9,774 bases of DNA from Candidatus Parcubacteria bacterium (GTDB lineage: Bacteria > Patescibacteriota > Minisyncoccia > JAHIHE01 > JAGLIN01). Under the pieces are notes generated by a model. The model worked only from the letters and a program-made list of their open reading frames with translations. It ran no database searches and was not told where the DNA came from. Positions 1 through 6,798 of the stretch are shown here, piece by piece (position 1 is the first letter of the stretch; every line of letters starts with the position of its first letter). Where the stretch lies: contig JAGLIN010000001.1 in the NCBI GenBank assembly GCA_023142975.1, positions 1 through 9,774 on the forward strand. The letters run 5' to 3'. The position numbers and the translations under genes were made by a program.

Positions 1-22
1 CGGAGCTGGGCTACTTTTTTAT

Positions 23-814
23 TTAAAACTCAAATTTCCCTACTAAATATCCAACCCCAAACGGTCCCTCGTAACTTAATTTTTCAAATTGATATTTTTC
101 TAAAATAGAGAGCGTGCCAAGAAGAATTATAATTGATCGCAAGCCGCATTCTCCCGCTTCTTCAATTAAATCTGAATCTATATTTAAAACTTTTCCAACA
201 TTATTATCCTCTAATAAATTAATTAACAATTTATCAAATTCTTTCCCGCGTGGGGAATAACCGGCGGGGGCGTCGGGAATTAAACGATGGGAAAGATCGC
301 CACTGGCAACAAGGGCGATTTTTTCGTCTATGCTTTCTATTGCTTCATAAATTACTTCGCCGAATCCAAAATGTTTTTGATAATCAAGATAAGAAAAAGC
401 GATTAAAACAATTTTTATATTAGGATTATGTTTTGCTAAAAAATAAAGCGGTACCATTGCGCCATGATCAAGGGTTGTGCCGCTATTTATTATTCCCACT
501 GGAATATTTCTCGCGTCCGCGATTTTTTTAATATTCAATCCCAAGTCTATGTTATTTTCAAATGACATTGAAGTATCATCGCCAAACTGTAAAAAATCTC
601 CTTTGAGACATTTCGTTCCGACAACAGACATAAAACCCATCTGCATCGGACCATGCGGAGAAATAATAACGATTGTTTCAATTTCTTTTTTTTTAATTTC
701 ATAACTAAGGCAATCCATTGCTTCAATGGTTGAACTTATTTCAGAAAGATTGTTTTGTCCGATAGAAGGGATAAGAAGGGGAGGGTGAGGGCAGATATAG
801 GCGGATTTTAGCAT
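23..814 (-). CDS. AmmeMemoRadiSam system protein B (MEMO1/LigB-like family)
   Basis: A 263-residue protein of the MEMO family, related in fold to the LigB subunit of class III extradiol dioxygenases. Seen in the sequence: an N-terminal PHPPLL motif (His10), SPHGP (His54), LDHGAM (His117) and SGDLSH (Ser171-His176), followed by a Glu-Cys-Gly-containing C-terminal segment. These histidines sit where the family places its metal or active-site residues. Dioxygenase activity is not established for MEMO proteins, and the substrate is unknown. The start is the ATG at 814; it has no Shine-Dalgarno, like most genes here. It lies 112 bp downstream of the radical-SAM partner on the same strand, so co-transcription is likely, although a palindromic repeat sits between them. 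The third partner (AMMECR1-like protein A) is not visible; only 22 bases remain to its left. Confidence 0.88.
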   Translation of the reverse strand: MLKSAYICPHPPLLIPSIGQNNLSEISSTIEAMDCLSYEIKKKEIETIVIISPHGPMQMGFMSVVGTKCLKGDFLQFGDDTSMSFENNIDLGLNIKKIADARNIPVGIINSGTTLDHGAMVPLYFLAKHNPNIKIVLIAFSYLDYQKHFGFGEVIYEAIESIDEKIALVASGDLSHRLIPDAPAGYSPRGKEFDKLLINLLEDNNVGKVLNIDSDLIEEAGECGLRSIIILLGTLSILEKYQFEKLSYEGPFGVGYLVGKFEF

Positions 815-840
815 AAGTTTAGATTAGAAAATTAGATTTT

Positions 841-941
841 TCTACCTGGCTTTAGCCGAGGGTTTGTGAAGCTTTAGCTTTAGTGTTTTTAAAGATTCGC
901 TAAACTAAAGTTTAGCAAACCCTCGGCTAAAGCCGGGTAGA
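841..941. repeat. Palindromic repeat element with 26-bp arms, overlapping the end of the radical-SAM gene
   Basis: The left arm 841-866 and right arm 916-941 are reverse complements over 26 bases with one mismatch. The core contains a second perfect 7-bp hairpin (GCTAAAC at 899-905, GTTTAGC at 910-916) and repeated GCTTTAG motifs. The right arm runs into the 3' end of the gene to its right and encodes that gene's last residues and stop. There is no T-run on either side, so a simple terminator role is not supported. It resembles a REP or MITE-like non-coding repeat. Confidence 0.85.
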
Positions 942-1958
942 ATATATAGTATCAACGCTCTCCCCGCATTTTCCACATCTCCCATTTTTATCAAACCTCT
1001 CAGCCATAAACCCAACTCTTTTAATAATCAACTCTCCGCAATTCGAACAATAAGTATTCTCTCTAATGTTATCTAAAATATTGCCAGTGTAAACATATTT
1101 AAGTCCAGCCTTTTTGCCAATATCATAAGCTTGATAAATTTTCTTAATTGGCGTGTCTGGAATATCTTGCATTTTGTAAGAAATCGCGCCAGAGAACGCG
1201 CTGATGTGCCAAGGCGTTTCACTTCCTAATTTGTTGAAAATAAATTTCGCAATTTTCTCAAGCATTTTTTCATCATCAGTCAAAGTAGGAATAATAAGGG
1301 TTGTAACTTCTGTCCAAATTCCCGCTTTTTTTATTTTTTCTAAATTGTCCAAAACCAGATCAACTTTTGCCCCGCAATGAACTTTATAAAATTCATTATC
1401 AAACGATTTTAAATCAACATTTGCCGCGTCAAGATATGGTGAAATTAAATCAAGCGTTTCACCGCTCATAAATCCGTTTGTAATCCAAGCGTTTTTGATG
1501 TTTTTTTCTTTCGCCAATTTCATTGTATCTATCGCGTATTCTAAAAAAATAGTCGGCTCGGTATAAGTATAAGAAATGCTTGGGCATTTATTTTTTTCAG
1601 CGTGATTTACTATTTCCTCAGGAGATAAATTTTCTCCGACATCTAATAAACTTTTATCGGTTTTTACTAATTGCGATATTTGCCAGTTTTGGCAATTGCC
1701 ACAGCGCAAATTACAGCCAACCGTGGCAATAGATAAGGAACGCGTTCCTGGCAAAAAATGAAACAGCGGCTTTTTCTCAATCGGATCTATGCTTTCTGAA
1801 ATCGCTTTGTCATAATTCAACGCGTATAATTTTCCATCAATATTTTTTCTCACTCCGCAAATACCAAAATTTTCCGGCAAAACAAAACATTTCTGCGCGC
1901 AAGTATTACACTGCACTTTTTTATTTTCAAGTTTTTTGTATAAATAAGATTCTTTCAT
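927..1958 (-). CDS. amrS: AmmeMemoRadiSam system radical SAM enzyme
   Basis: A radical S-adenosylmethionine enzyme of the COG1180 (PflA-like) group. It is 343 residues long from the start chosen here. Cysteines Cys82, Cys86 and Cys89 form the CxxxCxxC motif (GCNLRCGNC) that binds the 4Fe-4S cluster. An N-terminal cysteine set (Cys17, Cys20, Cys24, Cys34) and two C-terminal CxxC pairs (304/307, 328/331) look like additional metal sites, as is usual in this subfamily. The frame is open up to a TTG at 1988, but that extension lies inside a palindromic repeat. The ATG at 1958 gives the family-typical opening MKESYLYKKLE, so I prefer it. The last codons (Ser-Thr-Arg-Leu-stop) come from the arm of another repeat. 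The pairing with a MEMO-family gene just downstream supports the AmmeMemoRadiSam assignment; the biochemical reaction is not known. Confidence 0.9.
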   Translation of the reverse strand: MKESYLYKKLENKKVQCNTCAQKCFVLPENFGICGVRKNIDGKLYALNYDKAISESIDPIEKKPLFHFLPGTRSLSIATVGCNLRCGNCQNWQISQLVKTDKSLLDVGENLSPEEIVNHAEKNKCPSISYTYTEPTIFLEYAIDTMKLAKEKNIKNAWITNGFMSGETLDLISPYLDAANVDLKSFDNEFYKVHCGAKVDLVLDNLEKIKKAGIWTEVTTLIIPTLTDDEKMLEKIAKFIFNKLGSETPWHISAFSGAISYKMQDIPDTPIKKIYQAYDIGKKAGLKYVYTGNILDNIRENTYCSNCGELIIKRVGFMAERFDKNGRCGKCGESVDTIYSTRL

Positions 1959-1975
1959 AAAAATTATGGAATGTT

Positions 1976-2060
1976 GAGCGAGTCGCAACGAAGCTCAACC
2001 GAAATCTCGCTAAAATTTAACTTTACGATATTTCAGGTAGAACTTCGTTGCGACTCGTTC
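1976..2060. repeat. Palindromic repeat element upstream of the radical-SAM gene
   Basis: The left arm 1976-2005 pairs with the right arm 2030-2060. The core of the stem (CGAGTCGCAACGAAG at 1979-1993) is perfect and the flanks are imperfect. The sequence GAGTCGCAACGA (1980-1991) recurs at 9287-9298 in another palindrome. CTACGCTCCG just outside the right arm (2060-2069) recurs at 2456-2465 in the element within holB. It lies in the probable 5' leader of the radical-SAM transcript. Confidence 0.8.
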
Positions 2061-2085
2061 TACGCTCCGAAACAATTCTACTTAT

Positions 2086-2113
2086 ATTTTAGCACTTCTG
2101 TTTTTTGAGGCAA
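2086..2113 (-). promoter_or_regulatory. Candidate sigma-70-like promoter for the AmmeMemoRadiSam pair
   Basis: Read on the minus strand: a -35-like TTGCCT (2108-2113), a 16-bp spacer and a -10-like TAAAAT (2086-2091). The predicted start of transcription is near 2079, leaving a leader of about 120 nt that contains the palindrome at 1976-2060. This is based on pattern only; in AT-rich DNA such matches arise often by chance. Confidence 0.35.
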
Positions 2114-2236
2114 GAAAAAAATATCCTAAAAAATCAGATATAGAAGCGCTTTGTTAAAATGTTAAAATGTTTAAATAATCTTCCATTTGCCAAAACTAAA
2201 AAACTATGTTAATTTAAAGTTATCTTAAGCAAAGCT

Positions 2237-3223
2237 ATGCTTTTAAAAGAAACAATAATTGGCAATGAAAGAGCGGCGGAGATTTTAGAAAAGGGATATG
2301 AATCTGGCAAGCTTTCTCATGCTTATTTATTTACGGGACCAGAACATCTTGGCAAGAAAACGCTTGCTTTGAATTTTTGCAGAATGCTACTGTCATTTCG
2401 AGGCAAAGCCGAGAAATCTAAGCGCGTAGAAATAGCTAAGCTTACAGATTTTTCACTACGCTCCGCTTCGTTCGAAATGACAAACGACGACGATATCCAA
2501 AATAATTTAGATTTGACAATTATTTCTCCAGATGAAGATGAGAAACAGATCACGATTGAAAAAATAAGGGATTTAGAAAAGAAGATGGCGCTTTATCCGC
2601 ATTCCGCTAAATATAAAATAGCGATTATAGAACAAGCGGAAAAAATGAACAAGTCAGCGGCAAACGCGCTTTTGAAGACTTTAGAAGAGCCGAGCAAAAC
2701 CGCGATTTTGATATTGTTAGCGTCTGATTCTAAAAATATGCTTGACACTATAAAATCAAGATGCCAGCTAATAAAATTTTTACCAGTCAAAAAAAGTTTG
2801 TTAGAAAATTTTTTGAATGATAAAATTGACGATAAAGAAGAAGCGGAAAAAATTATAGAAATGTCAGGATATCGCCCAGGGAAAATAATTGAATTTGTAA
2901 ATAATAGAAACAAAATCAAAGAAGCGGCAGATGAGATAAACAGAATTTCCAGCGTTATTAAAAAAAGCGAAAGCAAAAAACTGGACGAAGCAGAAAATAT
3001 TTCCAAAAAAGAACTTAAGGATATTGTAAGTATTTTAAATTTATTAACCTTTTATTTCAGAAAGTTTTTAATTAAAGAATATAAAAATCAGGGCTACGCT
3101 AACAAAAATAATCTATTAAAAATTAAAGAAAGAATAGAATTAATTAGCAAAACTAAGGAAAACCTTTTGACGAAAAATGTGAATACTAAGCTGGCGATTG
3201 AGAATTTGTTTTTGGGATTGTAG
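2237..3223 (+). CDS. holB: DNA polymerase III subunit delta', with an in-frame palindromic insertion
   Basis: A clamp-loader subunit of the AAA+ family, 328 residues. Seen: an N-terminal IIGNERAAEIL segment, the SHAYLFTGP lead-in to a P-loop-like GPEHLGKKT (34-42), then AANALLKTLEEPS and the SRC motif at 174-176 of the delta'/gamma family. The C-terminal helical domain ends in a typical NTKLAIENLFLGL-like tail. Residues 52-82 are encoded by a palindromic repeat (2391-2482) and are absent from normal family members. The usual zinc-binding module with its four cysteines, expected at about this place, is not there. No Shine-Dalgarno precedes the ATG. DnaX (tau/gamma) is an alternative, but the length, the tail and the poor P-loop favour delta'. 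Confidence 0.85.
   Translation: MLLKETIIGNERAAEILEKGYESGKLSHAYLFTGPEHLGKKTLALNFCRMLLSFRGKAEKSKRVEIAKLTDFSLRSASFEMTNDDDIQNNLDLTIISPDEDEKQITIEKIRDLEKKMALYPHSAKYKIAIIEQAEKMNKSAANALLKTLEEPSKTAILILLASDSKNMLDTIKSRCQLIKFLPVKKSLLENFLNDKIDDKEEAEKIIEMSGYRPGKIIEFVNNRNKIKEAADEINRISSVIKKSESKKLDEAENISKKELKDIVSILNLLTFYFRKFLIKEYKNQGYANKNNLLKIKERIELISKTKENLLTKNVNTKLAIENLFLGL
2391..2482. repeat. Palindromic element inserted in frame within holB
   Basis: The ends are perfect 11-bp inverted repeats: TGTCATTTCGA at 2391-2401 and TCGAAATGACA at 2472-2482. The inner arms continue with GAGAAATCT on the left and AGATTTTTC on the right, separated by imperfect sequence. The 92-bp unit is open in the holB frame and encodes about 31 basic and polar residues (52-82). 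It shares CTACGCTCCG (2456-2465) with the sequence beside the palindrome at 1976-2060. TGTCATTTCGA-type ends are a known style of bacterial intergenic palindrome; finding one within a gene is unusual. Confidence 0.85.
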
Positions 3224-3224
3224 T

Positions 3225-3302
3225 CGGAATTTACCCTTTAGGATTTTATGAAATATCATTTGACTTAACCATTTCTTTGAAATCCTACAAGGATAAATTC
3301 TG
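3225..3302. repeat. Inverted repeat between holB and the lipoprotein gene
   Basis: The left arm 3225-3246 and right arm 3280-3302 are reverse complements with one bulged base and two mismatches (GGATTT meets AAATCC at the inner end). It begins one base after the holB stop. No T-run follows, so it may be a repeat element or a weak mRNA 3' stabiliser rather than an intrinsic terminator. Confidence 0.65.
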
Positions 3303-3322
3303 TATAAAAATAATAATCATCT

Positions 3323-4468
3323 ATGAAGACCCTAAAAAAAATATTAACCCTTTCAGTCTTACTTTTGATAACAATGTCCTTTAGTGGCTGTTTAAATTTA
3401 TCAAAAAAATCTGATCCAGAAAATGAAAAAAATGAGCATCAGGGAATTTTCAAAACAACTGACGGAGGAAAAAGCTGGGAGCACAAAGTTGAAATAGAAA
3501 AAAGTGAAAGCTTTCTTGATAAAATAAAAATTGCCAGTATGGCAATGGATCCTAGAAACAATAGCATTTTATATTTAGGAACCAGTCAAAATGGGCTGTA
3601 TAAATCAGATAATGGAACAAATTCGTGGAAAAAGATTGTAGACGAAAATAAAATTTTAAACGGAAGCGCGACTGTCTATGATATTGCCGTGGAAAATGGA
3701 AATTCTGATGTCGTTTATATAGCGACATTGAACAATGGCAGAGGAGAGCTTTTGAAATCTGAAGATGGTGGAGAAAGCTGGGTTTCGTCGTACATAATTT
3801 CCGAGATAGGAAAACAGGTCAATTCCGTAGAAATAGATCCGATTTATAAAAATATAGTTTATATCGGCACGGAGCAAGGCGGATTCATAAAAAGCGAAGA
3901 CAAAGGAAATACTTGGCTTGCTCTAAAATGGTTTAAGACTGGAGTTAAAGATATCGTTATTGATTTTTGGAATAATAATGGAGTGGTAGCAAGAACTGCT
4001 AAGGGAATTTTTAAAAGCAAAAATGGAGGGAGTAAATGGGAAAGTCTAAATAAATCGTTACAGTCTTTTGCGGAAATTGATATCTCCAAAATGAGCTCTA
4101 TGACAATAGACAATAAAAATCCTTTGGTTATTTATATTACTTATTTGAATTTAATATTAGTAACACGAGATGGCGGATATACTTGGGAAAAATTAAATAC
4201 GATCACTCCTTCACGCACGGCCCTGGGAACAATTCCGCAAGTTAAGCAGATTGGAATGATTGACGAGATAATTTATTATGGCGCGGGGAATGCTTTGTAT
4301 AAAAGTGAAAATAAAGGCGTAACATGGTCAAGCTATAATATTCCAATTAAAGGCGATGTTCGTTATACGGTAAGTGATTACAAAGATTCTCAAGTAATTT
4401 ATGTCGGCGCTTTTTATGATCCGCCGCCAGAGGAAAAGAAAAAGAAGAATCCATTTTTGCCGTATTAA
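3323..4468 (+). CDS. Lipoprotein with seven BNR/Asp-box repeats (Ycf48/sortilin-like beta-propeller)
   Basis: A 381-residue exported protein. A basic N-terminus and hydrophobic stretch end in the lipobox FSGC, with Cys23 as the predicted lipidated residue, so it should be anchored on the outer face of the membrane. Seven repeats of the form K-[ST]-x-[DN]-x-G-x-[ST]-W end at Trp52, Trp102, Trp153, Trp198, Trp239, Trp288 and Trp335. This fits a seven-bladed propeller of the BNR/Ycf48 type. Such repeats occur in glycosidases and in assembly or scaffold proteins; no catalytic residues can be assigned, so the function is unknown. The C-terminus is lysine- and proline-rich. It ends 25 bp before frr and probably shares a transcript with it. 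Confidence 0.85.
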   Translation: MKTLKKILTLSVLLLITMSFSGCLNLSKKSDPENEKNEHQGIFKTTDGGKSWEHKVEIEKSESFLDKIKIASMAMDPRNNSILYLGTSQNGLYKSDNGTNSWKKIVDENKILNGSATVYDIAVENGNSDVVYIATLNNGRGELLKSEDGGESWVSSYIISEIGKQVNSVEIDPIYKNIVYIGTEQGGFIKSEDKGNTWLALKWFKTGVKDIVIDFWNNNGVVARTAKGIFKSKNGGSKWESLNKSLQSFAEIDISKMSSMTIDNKNPLVIYITYLNLILVTRDGGYTWEKLNTITPSRTALGTIPQVKQIGMIDEIIYYGAGNALYKSENKGVTWSSYNIPIKGDVRYTVSDYKDSQVIYVGAFYDPPPEEKKKKNPFLPY

Positions 4469-4493
4469 TCTAACTAAAGCTAATTTTAATATT

Positions 4494-5048
4494 ATGGAAA
4501 ATATAATAAACAAATTAAAAGAAGACTTGGAGAAAAATGATGATTATTTCAGAGATGAAATTGTGACTTTGAATGTAGGCAGGGCAACACCCTCTCTGAT
4601 GGAGGATATTATGGTAGACTACTATGGCACTTTAACTCCATTGAAGCAAGTCGCAACAATTAATATTCCTGATGCCAGAAATATTCTTATTCAGCCGTGG
4701 GACAAAAGTCAGCTTAAAGATATTGAAAAAGCGATCAATTTAGCGCAACTTGGATTTAATCCGACCAATGACGGCGTGGCAATTAGGATAACGATTCCTC
4801 AGCCAACCGAAGAGAGAAGGAAGGATTTAGTAAAACATTTGCACAGTCTTTTAGAAAAAGCAAAAATCTCTATGCGTAATATTAGAGAAGAGACAGTGAA
4901 AGAAATAAAAAGAATGGAAAAGGAAAAAGAAATAGGAGAAGATGAGAGATTTACTAAGCAGGATGAAATTCAAAAAATTGTTGATGAATATAATAAAAAA
5001 TTAGAAGATGAAACAGAAAAAAAAGAAAGAGAGATAATGACAGTGTAG
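4494..5048 (+). CDS. frr: Ribosome recycling factor
   Basis: With EF-G, this protein splits the post-termination ribosome into subunits. The 184-residue length matches the family (about 185). Seen: VGRATPSLMEDI (Arg30), the hinge-region segment DARNILIQPWDKS, NDGVAIRI, PQPTEERRKDLVK, and ISMRNIREE. Arg128 in that last segment corresponds to the critical arginine of the E. coli protein (Arg132, from family knowledge). The frame is open upstream to 4401, but that part overlaps the lipoprotein gene and does not look like RRF; the ATG at 4494 gives the normal N-terminal helix. No Shine-Dalgarno is evident. It lies between a lipoprotein gene and rseP. Confidence 0.96.
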   Translation: MENIINKLKEDLEKNDDYFRDEIVTLNVGRATPSLMEDIMVDYYGTLTPLKQVATINIPDARNILIQPWDKSQLKDIEKAINLAQLGFNPTNDGVAIRITIPQPTEERRKDLVKHLHSLLEKAKISMRNIREETVKEIKRMEKEKEIGEDERFTKQDEIQKIVDEYNKKLEDETEKKEREIMTV

Positions 5049-5066
5049 AAACAAATTTAAAAAGAA

Positions 5067-5143
5067 ACAAGTTCCAATAATCAATAACCAAAGTTCAAAT
5101 TGTTTGGTTGTTTGAGTTTTGGTTGTTGGTTATTGTATCTTGT
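5067..5143 (+). repeat. Long RNA-hairpin-forming inverted repeat between frr and rseP
   Basis: The arms 5067-5100 and 5110-5143 enclose a 9-base loop. As DNA, 27 of 34 positions are complementary. In the plus-strand RNA, five of the seven mismatches become G-U pairs, leaving 32 of 34 paired. The G-U pattern suggests the structure matters on this strand. It may be a repeat element, an mRNA 3' end structure for frr, or an attenuator before rseP; no T-run follows it directly. Confidence 0.6.
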
Positions 5144-5147
5144 ATCT

Positions 5148-5176
5148 TTGTGTCTTTGGATAAAATGTAATATAAA
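5148..5176 (+). promoter_or_regulatory. Candidate promoter for rseP
   Basis: A weak -35-like TTGTGT (5148-5153), a 17-bp spacer and a good -10-like TATAAA (5171-5176), just after the hairpin. The predicted start, near 5183, would leave a leader of about 20 nt. Pattern evidence only. Confidence 0.35.
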
Positions 5177-5203
5177 TCACTAAATATATTTTAAAGAAAC
5201 ATT

Positions 5204-6370
5204 ATGATCATAACAACAATAGTTTTATTTTTATTAATTCTCGGCATAATAGTTTTCTTTCATGAACTCGGTCATTTTGTGATGGCGAAACTTTACAATG
5301 TAAAAGTGGAAGAATTTGCTTTGGGATTTCCGCCGAAGATTTTCGGGGTTAAAAAAGGGGAGACGGAATATAGATTAAATTGGGTTCCTCTTGGCGGGTA
5401 TTGCAAAATTGTGGGCGAGGATGGCGAAGAGAAAGACAATCCAAGAAGCTTTGGATCAAGAAGCCTTTTTCAAAGATTTCAAATAATTTCTGCTGGGGTT
5501 CTAATGAATTTTTTTCTAGCCTTTGTAATTTTTAGTTTTATTTTTATGGTCGGATTTCCTCAGGATATTACGGGAAAAGATTTGTCAATCATTAAGGCAG
5601 GTGAAAATTCTGGACAAGCAAGTATTATGGTTGACGAAGAAAACGCAAAAAGCGTTAAAGATATCAAAATTCAAATCTCAGGAATAATTGAGGGCAGTCC
5701 TGCAGACAAAGCGGAAATACAAGTTGGCGATGTAATTGTTCGGGCGGACGATGTAAAAATAAACAGTGTTGAAGATTTGCAAAATTATACAGATGAAAAT
5801 CTTGGTAAACCGATAACACTAAGCATTATGCGAGGAGAAGAAAGTCTTACAAAAGAAATAATTCCACGAGAAAATTATCCGAAAGACGAGGGAGCAATGG
5901 GAGTTTCTCTCGCGCAAACCGCGGTTGTTTCCTATTCTTTTCTGGAAGCGATAAAACAGGGATTTGAATACACAGTTCATCTGACGATATTTATTTTAAT
6001 GGCGTTCGCCAGTATTATCTGGGGATTGGTCACAACTGGCAAAACAGTCGCGGAAGTTTCCGGTCCAGTAGGCATTGCCATAATGACTCAACAGGCGGCG
6101 GCAATGGGATTTTTAACAGTTTTAAATTTCACGGCTTTAATCAGTGTTAACTTGGCAATCATCAACGCTCTTCCTCTGCCAGCTCTTGACGGAGGACGAA
6201 TGGTATTTCTTCTTATTGAAAAAATTAAAGGCTCGCCTTTAAATCAGCAATGGGAAACAAAAGCGAATAATTTTGGATTTATGCTTTTAATGGGATTAAT
6301 GGTAGTCGTGACTTTTAAAGATGTTATGAAACTTGATTTAGTGGGGAAGGTGATGGGATTGTTTGGGTAA
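5204..6370 (+). CDS. rseP: RIP-type zinc metalloprotease RseP (site-2 protease)
   Basis: An intramembrane protease of 388 residues. The first transmembrane segment carries the zinc motif HELGH (20-24). The third zinc ligand is in NALPLPALDGGRM (Asp329) within a late membrane segment. One PDZ domain, about residues 155-215 (GSPADKAEIQVGDVI), lies between the membrane halves; E. coli RseP has two. Other membrane segments are visible near 98-117, 258-276, 303-325 and 355-372. The family cleaves membrane-embedded anti-sigma factors and signal-peptide remnants; the substrate here is unknown. The frr-rseP-proS neighbourhood recalls the common bacterial frr-uppS-cdsA-dxr-rseP-proS order with the middle genes missing. 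Confidence 0.95.
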   Translation: MIITTIVLFLLILGIIVFFHELGHFVMAKLYNVKVEEFALGFPPKIFGVKKGETEYRLNWVPLGGYCKIVGEDGEEKDNPRSFGSRSLFQRFQIISAGVLMNFFLAFVIFSFIFMVGFPQDITGKDLSIIKAGENSGQASIMVDEENAKSVKDIKIQISGIIEGSPADKAEIQVGDVIVRADDVKINSVEDLQNYTDENLGKPITLSIMRGEESLTKEIIPRENYPKDEGAMGVSLAQTAVVSYSFLEAIKQGFEYTVHLTIFILMAFASIIWGLVTTGKTVAEVSGPVGIAIMTQQAAAMGFLTVLNFTALISVNLAIINALPLPALDGGRMVFLLIEKIKGSPLNQQWETKANNFGFMLLMGLMVVVTFKDVMKLDLVGKVMGLFG

Positions 6371-6374
6371 AAGT

Positions 6375-6392
6375 ATGTTAACATTTTAACAT
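6375..6392. repeat. Short perfect palindrome ATGTTAA/TTAACAT
   Basis: Seven-base arms (6375-6381 and 6386-6392) with a 4-base loop, in the 37-bp gap between rseP and the coiled-coil gene. Similar GTTAAAAT units are repeated near 2153-2170. It could be a small operator or simply AT-rich noise. Confidence 0.3.
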
Positions 6393-6407
6393 TATAAAAC
6401 AAAAAAT

Positions 6408-6785
6408 ATGGAGGAAAAAAAAGAAACAAATATTAACGAATTATCTAGCGCGGTAAATGGATTGGTTGGGACAGTAGATAAATTAGCAGAGATGACGCAA
6501 AGGGGATTTGAGGAATTAAAAGGCGAAATGAAAAACGAAGTTGGCGGATTGAGAGGTGAAATGAAAAACGAAGTTGGCGGATTGAGAAACGAGATGAATG
6601 AAAAATTTAATAGAGTTGATAAAAGATTTAATCAGGTTTTGAATAATCAAGATCAGGTTTTAAAAAGATTAGATAATTTGGAAAGTGATAATGCAATGGA
6701 CATGGCTGTTCATCGTCGGCAGGGAGATAAATTAGAAAATCATGAGAAGAGGATTGTTATTGTGGAGGAAAAGGTTTTGGTTTAA
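6408..6785 (+). CDS. Small coiled-coil protein with tandem 11-residue repeats
   Basis: A 125-residue protein with no signal peptide or membrane segment. From about residue 20 to the end it is rich in Glu, Lys, Arg and Asn with regularly spaced hydrophobics, which predicts a long coiled coil. The unit GEMKNEVGGLR occurs twice in a row (residues 39-60), followed by a degenerate third copy starting NEMNEKF. The spacing of 11 fits a hendecad coiled coil. The C-terminal part (RLDNLE... HEKRIVIVEEKV) is again heptad-like. Small proteins of this style are common in Patescibacteria (from memory) and have no known function. It lies 37 bp after rseP and 13 bp before the HEPN gene, so it is probably in the same transcript as the HEPN/MNT pair. 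Confidence 0.75.
   Translation: MEEKKETNINELSSAVNGLVGTVDKLAEMTQRGFEELKGEMKNEVGGLRGEMKNEVGGLRNEMNEKFNRVDKRFNQVLNNQDQVLKRLDNLESDNAMDMAVHRRQGDKLENHEKRIVIVEEKVLV
6522..6587 (+). repeat. 33-bp tandem duplication in the coiled-coil gene
   Basis: Two adjacent 33-bp units, 6522-6554 and 6555-6587, differ at one base (C or T in the first glycine codon). The change is synonymous, so the two 11-residue units are identical. Near-identity at the DNA level points to a recent slippage or duplication event. A weak third copy follows. Confidence 0.95.
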
Positions 6786-6798
6786 GAAATAAATAAAA

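Noticed and set aside
477..704. Plus-strand open frame opposite the MEMO-family gene
   Set aside because: It is fully antisense to a well-supported gene and resembles no protein; it looks like a by-product of AT-rich coding sequence. The same holds for frames at 2323-2553, 2593-3006, 3656-3877, 3859-4113, 4328-4513, 6244-6429, 8929-9135 and 9491-9706.
4401..4493. Upstream extension of frr to an earlier ATG
   Set aside because: These 31 codons overlap the end of the lipoprotein gene in another frame, are very basic, and have no counterpart in ribosome recycling factors of normal length.
6522..6587. Adjacent repeats as a CRISPR fragment
   Set aside because: The two units are directly tandem with no spacer, in frame within a coiled-coil gene.
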